Positions 21,128-32,848 of a DNA stretch of 64,000 bases are shown here, in pieces. A program made the position numbers and the translations under genes. Every line of letters begins with the position of its first letter. Position 1 is the first letter of the stretch. The DNA comes from Crossaster papposus (lineage: Eukaryota > Echinodermata > Asteroidea > Velatida > Solasteridae), in assembly GCA_037893245.1 (NCBI GenBank), contig JBAIAA010000259.1:688001-752000 (forward strand). The letters are read 5' to 3'. The notes beneath the pieces are model-generated. The model saw only the letters and a program-made list of their open reading frames with translations, did no database searches and was not told the DNA's origin.

Positions 21128-22075
21128 ATAGCTGTTCTATCCGTAGATGATTATTGGCAACCTGTTGCATTCGTTTCTCAAAGATTACAAAAGGCTGAAA
21201 CCAGGTACTATACATCACTTTTAGTAGAGAATGTACTTGTAATAGCAGTTTACCTCAGCATTAGACATTTCTCACATATCTTAGAAGGAAGATAATTGTT
21301 GTGTATTTATCGATCATAAGCCACTTACCTACTCCTTGGCAGCTAATCCAGACTGTTACTCGCCAAGATAAATTAGACATTTGGATTACGTTTCACAGGT
21401 CACAACTGACAACCGTTAAATTATGCCAAAGGTAAAGACAATGTCGCGGCGTATGCCTCGTCTCGTCCACACGTAAATTCCATTGAAAATTACAAAAACG
21501 TTAAATTCAAAGAAATGGCTTCATTGCAAAAGGATGATGAGAAATTGAACGAGTTACGAAGTTTATCGTCTTTACAGTTTAAGGAAGTACCCTTGTATTA
21601 TGTATAATGGTACAACTATCTGTGACATTTCAACGGGTGCTGCTAGACCATGTCCCCTTGAAGTTGAGACGTACATCTTTACATTCGCTGTCACATTCAG
21701 GCATTAGGGCAACACAACGATTGGTTATCCAAAGATTTGTGCCGTCAAGTATGAATAGAGATGTTCGGAAATGAACCAGATGTTTTTTGAAGTGCCAACA
21801 AGCTAAGGTACATTGCCATGTTAAGGCACCGGGTGGTACCTTTACCTTACCTGAAGCACAATTGAAACACGTTATGTCAATCGTTTGAAACAACATAATT
21901 ATGGCATCTTTGCGGTCATCTTTGACCAGACCAAGTACAACGAATATTAAAGTACATAAAGACTTGAAAGATTGTCAATATGTTTAGGTGCGTGTGGACT
22001 CTGTTCGTAAACCACTACAAGCACCATATAAAGGTCCATACAAAGTCTTAGTTTATACCCAGCACGATATGTGGC
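21128..22075 (+). pseudogene. gypsy-type pol remnant: RNase H and integrase zinc-binding region
   Basis: Broken frames give QPVAFVSQRLQKAETRYYT (RNase H end, about 21154) and DALSRPH-like text near 21455. They then give an integrase N-terminal Cys/His region near 21690-21830, with RATQRLV, W.SMNRDV and CCLKCQQAK-like blocks. A final VRKPLQAPYKGPYKVL segment lies at about 22003. Several stops and shifts are present. This is an old Ty3/gypsy copy on the plus strand. Confidence 0.75.
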
Positions 22076-22177
22076 AGAGGAGTACCCCGGTCTTATCCCT
22101 ATACCCACTCCACACTATTGTTACCTAAACATTCCCCCTTAAAACCTGAGATTCCGGGAACACAATGGTCAACACAA

Positions 22178-22203
22178 GGGGGGGGGGGGGGGGGGGGGGG
22201 GGG
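22178..22203. repeat. Poly(G) run of 26
   Basis: An uninterrupted G homopolymer. It may mark an unresolved assembly spot, and its true length is uncertain. Confidence 0.9.
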
Positions 22204-22241
22204 TTGCCACATTATTGTACTTTGTGTCTTAGTTAGGACAT

Positions 22242-22272
22242 GGGGGTGCATACAACATGGGATTGGTCACTA
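22242..22272. repeat. Inverted copy of gypsy tail at 26425-26455
   Basis: The 31 bases match the reverse complement of 26425-26455 at 30 positions. The pair brackets LINE C, so two oppositely oriented gypsy tails flank it. Confidence 0.8.
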
Positions 22273-22446
22273 AATCTAGCTGCGTAGAAAGACCAAATAT
22301 TACAATATATTACAATATTACAATATTGCTATGTAATGTGACGCACGGGCTAAAATCGCTCTCCCAAAAGTCAATGAAATTTAGACTTTATCCGCAAAAT
22401 ATAACGCCTTTTCGTCAATCAACATAATAAACATACAATTCTGATC

Positions 22447-23293
22447 ATGGCTGATTCCTGTGATGTGAGCAAGCCTGTACGGAGTAGCAGAAAACGAGGG
22501 AAAACAGATCAACTTTCGTCGACTCCTTCTACCACCAGTGAGTCCGTTGTGGTTCAAGATGGCTGCCAGTGCTGTCGAGACGCTTTGTCCGCCGTGGATA
22601 CGAAGCTGGACCAAATCCTGAATGCCATTGAGACCATGGAAGCCAGGCTATCCAAGCTTGAAGTCAGTCTTTGTGACACCGATCGTCGAGTCAGTGGAAA
22701 TTCCAAAGACATAGACGACTTGAAAACAGCCATTGAAATGCTCGAGGAAAAAAGATAGATCACTCACTGCGACCATCAACAACCATTCTATTGCACACCA
22801 CCTATAAATCAACAAGCTTGAAGACCAGCTTGACGATCTGCAGAACCGAAGCAGGAGAAATAACATTGTAATCCACGGTGTTCCCGAGGGATCCGAAAAA
22901 GATCAATCCTGCGAGGAATTTGTAGCGGATTTCTTGACGAATCACATGAAGTTGGAGGGGGTCTCCGACATTGAGATTGAACGAGCACACCGTACACCGG
23001 GACACCGGCCATCTCACACTGGGGTTGGTAGTCAGACGCGCCCACGAATGATTCACTGTAAGCTGTTGAGGTATACAGATAGGCAGTTCATCATCAAAAA
23101 CGCTGCCCGGTCATTGAAGAACAACCGCTACAATGGGTCAAACATCTACATCGCAGACGACGTCACCCCGAGGGTCAGGGAAATGAGGAAAAAGTCTGAG
23201 AGACAACCACCTGCAATCCATCAGACAGGACGAAAGGGTTCAGTTCGCATACATGTACATTCCGATGTCTGTCCCAGCGATGATCACATATAA
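22447..23293 (+). pseudogene. LINE C ORF1p, coiled coil and RRM-like domain
   Basis: The ATG at 22447 opens 103 codons: a basic Ser/Thr-rich start, a CxxC (CQCC), then a heptad-like coiled coil to a stop at 22758. The protein resumes in another frame with KLEDQLDDLQNRSRRNNIVI and VPEGSE (about 22810-22900), then IERAHRTPG and FIIKNAARSLK. This matches the L1-type ORF1p (Transposase_22-like) pattern. Its role is RNA binding and chaperoning of the retrotransposon RNA. The frameshift near 22755 breaks it. Confidence 0.78.
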
Positions 23294-23543
23294 GCTGAAT
23301 AGCGGCTCATTTAAAACCTTTCGATTGGGGAAGCAAGCCAGATCTCTTAGCTCCGTGAGTCACACAAATTTACATTTGTCTAATAATCAATACAGGTATG
23401 TTTCATATTTATTATTTTCTTGTTCATTGTTTGAATTTGTCTCTGTTTTTGTCCTTGTGTGTGTTTATAGAGGTAAGACCAAACATCACTGAATATAGTT
23501 TTGTACTCACAGTATTTATTGTACTTTATAACCAATTGTAATC

Positions 23544-25950
23544 ATGAACCGAAACAATCATGATTTTATTGTAAATGATAGTATAGATCCTGACTTAAAT
23601 TATAATGTCCCCAATATTAACTGTTGCTACTACGACCAAGATCAATTTAGAAATGATTATAATACGAACAAAAATACTAAATTGTTGCATATAAATGCTC
23701 GTAGTCTGAAAAAAATATTTCAAACATAACCAATTACATTAATATTTTGGAAAGTGATTTTTCAATAATTGGAATATCCGAGTCGTGGTTAATATACATG
23801 ATCCTTTGATTCAAATAAAAAATTATGCAATTGAAGGTATTTGTAGGCAAAACAAAAGAGGTGGTGGTGTTGCGCTATATATTAAGCAAAACCTTACCTA
23901 TAGGAATCGTAATGATCTGTGTCTCAATAATTCCGAAATAGAGTCATGTTTTATTGAACTTGAAAATTCCCATAAGGCAAATATTGGAATAGTTTATAAA
24001 CCACCATGTGCGTCGTGTAATAATTTCACTGATCATTTTAATGACATTCTGGGGAGAATTAACAATGAGAACAAGAAGTGTTATATTATGGGTGATTTTA
24101 ATATTAATTTATTGCATTGTGTAACGGATAATTCTGTGCAGAGGTTTATAGATGTTCTCTCTTCCCAATCATTTTATCCTACTATAAATAAACCCACAAG
24201 AATCACTGAAGATAGTGCAACTTTAATAGATAATATTTTTACAAATGATTTTCTAAACCATACTGCTGGTGTTTTAATCACTGACATAAGTGATCACTTA
24301 CCTGTATTTTTGCTTATAGATAACTATAAAGCACAAGTTAAAAATGAACAAAGACAATTCAAGCGCGACTTTAGCAACAACAATGTGCACAATTTTATCC
24401 ATGATTTAAATGAGACTGATTGGAATTGTATAACGTCATTAAATGACATGAATTGTTTGTATGATACCTTCCTAGATCACGTACTTAAACTGTATAATGA
24501 ACACTTTCCATTGAGAGAGGTAAAATGTCGTTATGATAAACACAAGTCACCATGGTTATCTGATGGTATTTATAATTCAATTAGAAAGAAAAATTACCTG
24601 TATAAAAAGTTTCTTAGAAATCCTACTCCTCAGAACAAATCAACTTATACTGTGTATAAAAACAAATTAAATGCTTTAATAAGAATGTCAAAAAAAAAAA
24701 TTAAAGTAACAAATTTAACCAAGAAAAGGGCAATATCAAAGGAACATGGAAGCTCATTAATTCCTTATTGAACAAAGACAAACCAAAGCCAAACCCATCT
24801 TATTTTATTCAAGACGGTGTAAGAATTGATGATAACAAAGACATTGCTGATGCATTTAATGCATATTTTACTAACAACATGCGTCCTAGCCTCGCAAATA
24901 AGCTTCCATTATGTAACACCTCGGTTGATTCTTTTCCTAATGCCAGGTGCTCGAAGTCTTTATTCCTCAAACCAATTACACAAGAAGTTGTAGATATTGT
25001 GAATAGTACACCTTGCGGTAAGGCCCCAGGTTTTGATGGCTTAAGTTCGTCTATTATTATTTATATTAATGACATGTGCAATACATCTGATATTGTCTCA
25101 TTTTGTCTATTTGCAGATGACACTAGTGTGTTATATAGTCACAATAATGTAGACATAGCAGTTCGGACTCTTAATATTGAACTTGGGAAAATAAGTACTT
25201 GGCTTTTAGCCAATAAGCTTTGTGTAAATCTTCTTAAATCAAATTACATGATTTTTTGTTCTAGACAACATAAGTATAATCAATCTGTTCCCTTAATTTT
25301 AAATGACATCACTTTAAATCAGGTAAAGAGTACTAAATTTCTTGGTATTAACATTGATGAGCATTTAACATGGAAAAATCAAATCAATGATGTAGCTAGT
25401 AAAATTTCAAAAAATGTCGGTATCATGAATCGTTTAAAAATTTCTTACCGAGTAATATTGTATTAATACTTTATAATTCTTTCGTTCTTCCATACAAACT
25501 ACTCAATCCTTACATGGGGTGGTTCTACATCACCGCAGTATAATAGACACGTAGTTTGTAATTGTACAAAAGCGGGCTGTTCGTATTATTTTTAATGCTG
25601 GCTACCGCGATCATACTTCTCCACTATTTGAAAATCTTAAACTACTACAGTTCAATGAACTTTATTATTTACATTTGGGTAAGTTTATGTATAAATACAC
25701 GAACAATTTATTGCCTTCCTGTTTTATTTCCTCCTTTACCCTCACTTCAAATATTCATTCATATAATACCCGAAGTACTGCAAGGAAAAATTTCTTTGTC
25801 CGTTTTAACAGGACGTCGTTGTTCAAAAATAGTATTGTTCAACGTGGAACTGCATTATGGAATGGTGTTAGTGAATCTTTAAAAACATCTCGCTCTATAC
25901 CAAATTTTACCCGAACATTTAAAACGCAATTACTAAATACATACCTGTAA
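23544..25950 (+). pseudogene. LINE C ORF2: endonuclease and RT with palm deletion
   Basis: The start at 23544 leads to LLHINARSLKK (endonuclease strand 1), then a frameshift near 23720. The frame from 23785 has RGGGVALYIK, YIMGDFNINLL (about 24090) and ISDHLPVFLL (about 24290). The frame 24768-25466 has GKAPGFDGLSSS (about 25020) joined directly to YINDM and catalytic FADDT (about 25108). RT motifs 2 to 4 between them are absent, so roughly a hundred or more codons were deleted in frame. Downstream are STKFLGINIDEHL and, after further shifts, a C-terminal domain ending at 25950. Confidence 0.85.
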
Positions 25951-26225
25951 CTGATGATGGTTGGTCTTCCCTATAACTGTATGTTTTGTAAGTAACTATT
26001 GTTCTTGTCCAGTTTAGTCCTGTATCTTTGTCGTCTGTCCGTAGGTTAGGGAACAAAAGCCTCGGCTTCACCCTATACCTCATTGTTGTCCCACCTTTTA
26101 CACTTGTATAAAACGTTATAACTGTATTTATTGATAATGTTTAATTTAATGTCAATTTATATCAATTTATATCAGTTGTTCATTATGGGTCAACATTGAA
26201 ATAAATGTAAATGATGCAAAAAACT

Positions 26226-26534
26226 AAAAAAATCTGCATTGACTTAAGGTGGCTTATTTAGATGAAGATATTTTTAAAGGTCATAATACACGTGTACATA
26301 GTGTTTCAGAATTAAGTAAAGAAAAGTGCAGAAGTAACTGCAAAAATGTCAGCAAGAGTTACTCGTTCAGGTAGACACGTACGCTGGCCCAGTAGATACA
26401 TGCATGGAATATCGTCTAGCGACATAGTGACCAATCCTATGTTGTATGCACCCCCATTTTTAAAAAAGTGGTTTATTCTAAAGTTTTTTCCTGCACACCC
26501 ACTACATTACATGTATGGGTTAACCCTAAATTAG
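26226..26534 (+). pseudogene. gypsy pol C-terminal tail remnant
   Basis: The plus strand reads VTRSGRHVRWPSRY at about 26358, similar to the TRSGR..FP segment near the end of many gypsy pol proteins. The tail then ends within LTR-like text. It probably belongs to the same old gypsy copy as 21.1-22.1 kb, separated by LINE C. Confidence 0.55.
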
Positions 26535-27003
26535 TACTGCATGCACATTTGGGTAAATAGTTTCTTTAGAATACTCACAATACCTATTGTTATTTGTTTG
26601 CATCAGTACACACCATAGTATTAGTATGTTAGGCCCTAATTTATCAGCAATCTGACTGTGATACTAGAGCGGGACACATTATATACATGTAGCACACATA
26701 TTACATATGTAGGCTTATGCATAGTACTATTTTTTAGTATGTAAACGTTATTAATTTGATTAATAAATATGAGAACAACAATTATAAAGTGTTTAGAGAA
26801 AACGGCCCGCCCCTAGAATGGTACCTCATTAGCATTGGCAATGTGCATAATCGTGACGTACGTTTAGGAACTCGTTGGCCGGCCAGTAGCTGAGCTACAG
26901 TGGCCGTGCTACTACGCACTGTGCAAAATCGATGCAGAATCATTCATTCCACCGCAGTCAGTTGGATCATCGATTAGTTCTGGATTTTCTTTATTTATCA
27001 TAA
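26535..27003. other. No gene recognised
   Basis: AT-rich to 26800, then GC-richer sequence leading to the THAP remnant. No repeat ends are visible. Confidence 0.35.
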
Positions 27004-27006
27004 AAA

Positions 27007-27321
27007 TGCTAGCCAGATGTGTTGCTGCAGGTTGCGGCTACACAATAAGGCTGGTGTGAGCATGCACACGTTCCCAACTGACCCGAGGTATCGGCAGATT
27101 TTGACATCAGCAGTCAGGACGACCACGCTATATGCAGCGACCACGTCGAGCCAACCTGTTTTGAGGCAAATTTGGAAATGTACAGGTCGTTTGGCATGAA
27201 CACCAAAAGGTTGTTAAAACTAACTGCTGTGCCAACAACTTTCTTGTGTACTCAAAAAGGCAAGGCACCTGCCAAGAAACGAAGAGGAGCTTTCGCAAAA
27301 CGAGAAAGAAAATTTGTATGA
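27007..27321 (+). pseudogene. Fossil THAP-type zinc finger exon
   Basis: Three frames in succession give a C2CH THAP domain. The first is MLARCVAAGC from the ATG at 27007. The second is GVSMHTFPTDP from about 27052. The third, from about 27131, is CSDHVEPTCFE, then LLKLTAVPTTF. The Cys pair, the FP, the C..H pair and the AVPT.F end all fit the THAP signature. The conserved Trp is missing and two frameshifts are needed. A Lys/Arg-rich tail precedes a TGA near 27319. THAP domains bind DNA in host factors and in P-element-type transposases; no transposase is visible nearby. Confidence 0.72.
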
Positions 27322-29153
27322 ATCGCCTCCATGTTTTCACACGCCGTGAGTTTACCCACGGAGAATGGCATGTGTGACACAAGGGTCGCGTACGCGTGCA
27401 GTTTTTACATGCAGCATGATTTCCTTCCTCCATGCATGCACGTACATGTAGGTGTGCATAGTTATAGTGCGGATTATACATGTACCTGTACCACCGTGAC
27501 CGCCGTCCAGACGTATAGTGCTGTCTATTTTTCTCGGGTTCCCAAATTTACGTCACGAACAGCGCCACCATTTGTCAGTGTTTGGACAGGTTAACGAGGG
27601 GGCTAATAAAATGTTTGCTGATTAACACCAATTAATGTCAGTTTAAACCATTGTATCACCCCTTGTCATGTTACTTACACACCAGAGCACATTTTGAACT
27701 ATTAATCAGTAATTCTTCCAGAAAGGTCTGCATGAACCCTTTAATCTACTAAGTATTTAGGTTGAGTGTAGCGTTTAGGATAAGTACTTATAAGTACACA
27801 AATATAAATTAATACATAGGTTTCAACTTATACATTTAAACATATTATGTGTAATGGCAGTTGGTGTTTGCAGTACCACATACATGTAGCTACCCATAAC
27901 TTGCTAAAGCACATCTACCGAAGTCGATGCCCCTGCAGCTGTACAACCACCAAAGGAAAAGGTTAAGGGTATGTCGTAAATTGTAGTTAACATCACTTCA
28001 GGTTCATATTTTATGAATTTATGAGTTTATACATACGTTGAAAATAATAAATATTTAGGCTCATTTCCCATTGCAATAGGAATACATCCATTGAGAAGCC
28101 AACCCGGTCAACCCTATTGTCTATTGTCTAAAGGAAAATTAACAACATTACACAGAGCATTAAGATTATTATCAGCACTAATCCTATAATGAGTATGAAT
28201 AGGCCAGCCTGCCTGAATGAATTCATTTCAATTTGTGCAATAGATAGCATGATGTTGTTTTGCTTTCTTGTTTTAATGAAGAACAAAATCCGTTGAAAAA
28301 TAGTGTGTAAGTGGACCTCAAAATCGTGCGAGATTTTACGAAAATACACCACATCCAGGCACCATAACTTTAAATGTTTTAATTTGATTTAGCTAATTAA
28401 CTGCAGGAATTGAACAATTCCAACTGCGAAATTTGAATTTAGCGTGTCAAATTCTATCGAAATTAGCAAAATGTTCTTCCTTCTAAGAGGGGTGCCACTT
28501 AAATGCAAGTTAATCGGGGACATCTGCTCGCCGAAAACAGCTAATTAATCAAAAGGCTTCAGACTAGATAGAAAGAACAATTTGGCAACATGTACTTACA
28601 TATTGGCTGTAGGGCTGTCAGGTGAATGCAAACTCAAGTACTCATATTGCTGTAACAAAATAATAATGGCCCAAAAATGTTCTATAAACAAAACTAAACC
28701 AAAATCTATAAGAGACAATTAGGGTTATAAACCTTTATCATTTTCTGGAAACATTCAAACATAAGGCAAACACTTTTATTAGAATTTGACAAATAAACCG
28801 AGGATTTCGGAGGATTAAGGCTGAATGGCAACAAGTGTCGGCCGATTTTGGAAGATACTATACCGACCCATGAATAATGGAAGTGGAACCATTTGCACTT
28901 CTCTCAATTATCATGTTATCGGCACTGACTCAATCCATAGTGCAGTGATTGGTGGAGGGTTTTGAAAGATGATCTGAGGCAATGTCACCCCTCCACTGAA
29001 CAAATGCAAGAAATAATGAGCGATTTTAGAGGATTGAGGCTGAATCAAATTTGTACACGGTGGCAATTGGATGATTTTGCAGGATTGGTAACTATAGCCA
29101 GAGAGTCAAGGATTATAGGGTTGAATGGTATTCTCATTTGTCATGTTTGAGGC
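27322..29153. other. No gene or element recognised
   Basis: AT-rich sequence with scattered TACATGTA words and short frames only. Similar phrases (for example TTTTAGAGGATTGAGGCTGAAT) recur at about 28805 and 29020, hinting at a decayed tandem duplication. Confidence 0.3.
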
Positions 29154-29345
29154 CCTACACTGTAAGAAATTACTGTGTAAATGCTGTGTACTTTGTTATT
29201 TAATTCAACTATTAATTTGTAAAATGTAATTACAAATTTGTTATTTGTTATTATACAAAAACCGAAATAAATTGTAATCATTAATAACATACCAATTTGT
29301 CAACATATACAGTATACATACATTTGTCATTCATTATACAGTGTA
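29154..29345. mobile_element. Possible short MITE with TA duplication
   Basis: Inverted CACTGTA at the left and TACAGTG at the right are flanked by TA. The interior is very AT-rich and weakly self-complementary. The ends are short, so chance similarity is possible. Confidence 0.4.
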
Positions 29346-30678
29346 TACCGGATGGCTTCGCCACCTCACCCGCTTTACGTGAGAAAATGAACGCTAAAGC
29401 CGCCTGGCCCCAGTTCACATGAAGCGGCTTCTCCGTCTACAAGCTTTGCAGGAAGGCGACAATTCACTGCCCGGCCACCCTGTTCTGCTTCGCAGGAACG
29501 GTGGAACAGGGTAGGCTACAGCATTGTACCAAGTGTTATGTTTATCAGAAATCATAGAAAACTTTGCATATTCGTACATGACTGGTGTTCAGATTGGCCC
29601 GCGTGTGTGTGCGTTTGTTTTTGATTGAAATAGAGGACGTATGACAAAGGGAACAATGGGTTCCCCTATTCCGCAAAGGTCCCCGATTCAGACTCGTGTG
29701 CAAATCCTATGGCGATCATCCGAAAACGTTAGAGTACAAACAAAAGAGGGAAAACGGTCGGACAATGCCCCGTCCCCTATTGACGGCATTTACCCACTTC
29801 CATGAGTTAGTCTTGCATACGCACTGTGGACCTCCGAACAATATAGGTTCACACGATGCGGGAAGAGGTTACGGTGTGTGGACTTGCACACGTCCACAAT
29901 CCGTTTTTCAGTTTCCGAAAAAGAGCGCTAGAGGAAAAACGGGTTAGGGTTATATATAGAAAAGATAGAAGGGACAGCTGAGAGGCCCATAATCCTAATT
30001 TGAGGGTAAATTTGTTTTGGGGAAGCGAGAAAAATGAGTATTTAGTCAAAGTTTGTTAACTACACGAATACAAAGGAATGTCCACAGTGCGTATGTAAGG
30101 TAAAGCTGTGTGTGTGTGTGTGTGTATGGAGGGAAATATGATACCCTGTGGAGATGTGAACACAATGGGGACAATGGGAATGAATACGTCTCCACAGGTG
30201 CAAAGGTCTCCACAAGGCTTTTCACGAAATAGATATGAATTGACTCAAAATTACTCAAAAACTAGAGATAGGCTGGGGGTGAGTGTTAGTGTTTAGGTAT
30301 AATATAGGGTATACTGGGCAGAAATCTCAACCCAGGAAATGTATTGTGGTTGAAATTTTGGAAAAAGGTGTCGATTTTCTAACCATTTCGTACACGAAAA
30401 CAAAGCGATGTCTCCACAATGATACACAAATGCAAAATGTTGTACATGTACATGACAACTCGCGTATTAACAACTGGTGAACGAGGATAAAGCGGGGATA
30501 ATATTTCAACATTAGTAAGTGTGCAGATTCTGCTTCTTTAAATTTTGCAGATATCTGTAAAAGTAAAAACCATAAAAGCATGTTATGGTTTGTCTGTATT
30601 TTGCTCAAACAAATTGGTCTGTTTTTCTTGTATATAATAACAAAAGGTCTGTGATTACATTTTACAAAATTAACACTT
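29346..30678. other. No gene recognised; one TG microsatellite
   Basis: No domain or repeat terminus was found. A (TG)n run lies at about 30108-30126. Confidence 0.35.
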
Positions 30679-30780
30679 AAAGGGATCGTATACGTTTGGT
30701 AATTGGAACCCACTGTTTGTTTCAATCCTATATAGTTATAGATGTATATACCTTAAAATCCCCCCCCCCCCCCCCCCCCC

Positions 30781-31064
30781 CCACAGTAGTGTGGGTGGGG
30801 TCTACTAGCTCATACTTACCTGTAGAGCGAATTACAACATTTGCATATTTCCTAGACCGGCAGGTATAATCGCTAAGAGTTTGCCAACAGTGCCCTCCAG
30901 AGGCCACCCCATAGAGCCCGCACATGCGTGCCCCGCGAACGTCCTCTTTTCTCGAGCGCCACATAAGGATACGGACACCCAGAGTCATCGAGGATAGTGG
31001 GGAAGGAGGGCGGGACGCTCTACAGGTAAGTATGAGCTAGTAGACCCCACCCACACTACTGTGG
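30781..31064. mobile_element. Palindromic mini-element derived from DIRS terminal repeat
   Basis: The arms 30781-30829 and 31016-31064 are perfect 49-bp inverted repeats (CCACAGTAGTGTGGGTGGGG inward, to CTGTAGAGCG). They are bounded by 23 C on the left and 17 G on the right. The left arm continues into about 130 bp matching, in inverse, the DIRS terminal repeat at 35160-35306 (for example TTTGCATATTTCCTAGACCG). It looks like a short element using DIRS ends, or a displaced DIRS internal complementary region. Confidence 0.65.
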
Positions 31065-31420
31065 GGGGGGGGGGGGGGGAGTCCACTGCGCTCATACATT
31101 ACCTGTAGAGCGAATTACTACATTTGCATAGAATCGCACCGGATTATGGTGGAGGGTCTACAAGATTAGCAGCAATTACCAGAGGGGCACGCCAACGGTA
31201 AACCCCAGGGCCTGGAGCAGCGCCCGCGGGCGCCGTCACGGCCCTAAACAAGCGGGACGCGGACCCTGTCAAGGGTGCGCGTGCACCGGACTGAGATAAC
31301 ATCGACCGAAAAACCCGCCGGAGCGCCGGAGCGAACGGGGGGAAAAAGAACATGTCAATGTTAATTAGTATCATAACAATGAATACACATGCCAAAGCAA
31401 AAAAACGGGAGAAAACACAC

Positions 31421-32527
31421 CTATTGACGGGAAGGTCCCGGCTGAGGTGCGTCGTGCCGTTTGGTAGGAGCCCGGCTAGTCGTTGTCAGGACTGCCCTTC
31501 CAAACATGCCCTCTGACTGAATAACGATGTCGCCACGGCCCGGATCTCGTGAGCACAAATAGGCGCCGTCGCTGAGACGCGAGCGTCCGAGCGGATCGCT
31601 GTAAGTAGCCAATGGCTAATCGTATCCCGCGACGCCGGCCCGTGAGGCGGGGTCGAAGTCACGAATAGGTGGGTACGAGCCGTACGGAGTGCCTCCGTGC
31701 GACTAATATACCATTTAAGGGCCCGGACCGGGCACCAAAAACGATCCTCCGCGACAGATGATCGCGACTTAATGTCTGGGACAAAGATGTCCGGAGGAAC
31801 AAAAGACTCGGACTGGTTCTTTACTAGGAACCCGGCCCGGGGAATGAGGCGGACCCCGTCAGGTTCCCACCTGATGTGGCCCGCCTCGGTTGACAATGCA
31901 TGGAGCTCGCTACGTCGGCGCGACGTGGCGACCGCCAGCAGGAATGCCACCTTGATGGACAGGTGGAGCAAGGTCGAGCTGCCCATCGGCTCAAAAGGAG
32001 GCCCCGCTAGCGTAGATAGTACGCTAGGGAGGTCCCAAGCCGGTACCAGCCGACGCGTGGGGGGTCGAGCGACAAACATGCCCTTCAGGAGTTGGCTGAG
32101 GGCCGGGTTGTCCGACACGGAGGTACCATCAGGGAAACCCTTGTGGACCGCTCCAATTGTGGACCGCTCCAATTGCCGACCGGTAATTCCTTACCGTGCC
32201 GATCGAGAGCTCGCTCTCGAATAGATAGACAAGGAAGTCGGCCACATCCCCTAGAGATGAATCGGTGGGACGAACAGGCCGCCGTCTGCACCATCTAAAA
32301 AAGTGGCGTAGTCGGCTGTCGTACACCCGCCGCGTGGAGGCCCTTCGACTGCGGGCTGCGATTGACGCAGCTCGCTCAGAAAAGCCTGCCGCGCGGAGGG
32401 ATTGTGTAGATCCTGAGGAGCTGGGTGAAGTTGGAGGGACTCGAGGATGGTTCTGAGTGTCTCCATCCGGAAGCGCCTGGGGCGGATGAATTTGTTCAGC
32501 TGCTTGAGGTTGAGAATTGGACGCCAT
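31421..32527 (-). pseudogene. DIRS tyrosine recombinase, frameshifted, catalytic Tyr not found
   Basis: The frame 32527-32129 holds the SAM-like N-terminal core-binding region: SRRASTRRVYDSRLRHFFRW and then RNYRSAIGAVH. The next frame (32172-31486) holds the catalytic part: AWDLPSVL, ATSRRRSELHAL with the first catalytic Arg, and AHEIRAVATSLF giving the H-x-x-R pair. A perfect 16-bp tandem duplication at 32142-32173 accounts for the frame change. The end, where a Tyr before LRDL is expected, reads SRDL after a TGA stop, so I see no nucleophile. In DIRS elements this enzyme integrates circular cDNA. Confidence 0.85.
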
Positions 32528-32848
32528 ATGCCGGCGTCCTTCTTGGGGACCAAGAAGAACGTCGACATAAACCCCGACTGCGCCCGCTGGGCGGGAAGGA
32601 CCCGCACTGCGCCCTTTTCGAGGAGGGAGGAGATCTCCCCCTCGAGGGACGCGCGTTGAGCCGGGTCGGTCGGGATTGGCGTAGGCCGAACCACCATGTC
32701 CGACGGGGGGGGGTGCTCGTGAACTCGAGCGCGTAGCCGCGATCTATAGTCTCGAGCACCCACCGGTCGGACGTGACGTGAGTCCAGGACCCGATGAAGT
32801 CTTGCAGACGGCCCCCCACGGGTCCAAGGGTGGGAGGCCGCCACCAGT
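32251..32848 (-). pseudogene. DIRS RT N-terminal stub joined to recombinase leader
   Basis: Frames 32819 and 32844 give GGRLQDFIGSWTHVTSD, then VVRPTPIPTDPAQRASLEGE, FFLVPKKDAGIWRPILNLKQ and FRMETLRTILESL. At about 32455 the text jumps to the leader of the recombinase, so all later RT motifs, RNase H and any methylase are gone. A frameshift near 32710, next to a run of nine or so G (C on this strand), separates the first two blocks. Confidence 0.82.

Larger units (their letters stand above)
22447..26225 (+). mobile_element. LINE retrotransposon C with ORF1 and ORF2, internally deleted
   Basis: ORF1 (coiled coil plus RNA-binding-like domain), an endonuclease and RT pieces, a C-terminal domain and a 3' UTR follow in order on the plus strand. 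It lies between the gypsy remnants at 22.1 and 26.2 kb. The 3' end is near 26225, before the gypsy text resumes; there is an AT-rich end but no clear poly(A). Confidence 0.82.

Noticed and set aside
22381-23056. Minus-strand frames opposite LINE C ORF1
   Set aside because: They are antisense shadows of the coiled-coil region.
29346-29530. GC-richer block with GGCTTCGCC and CGGCTTCTCCG words, considered a SINE head
   Set aside because: No convincing A box/B box pair and no tail.
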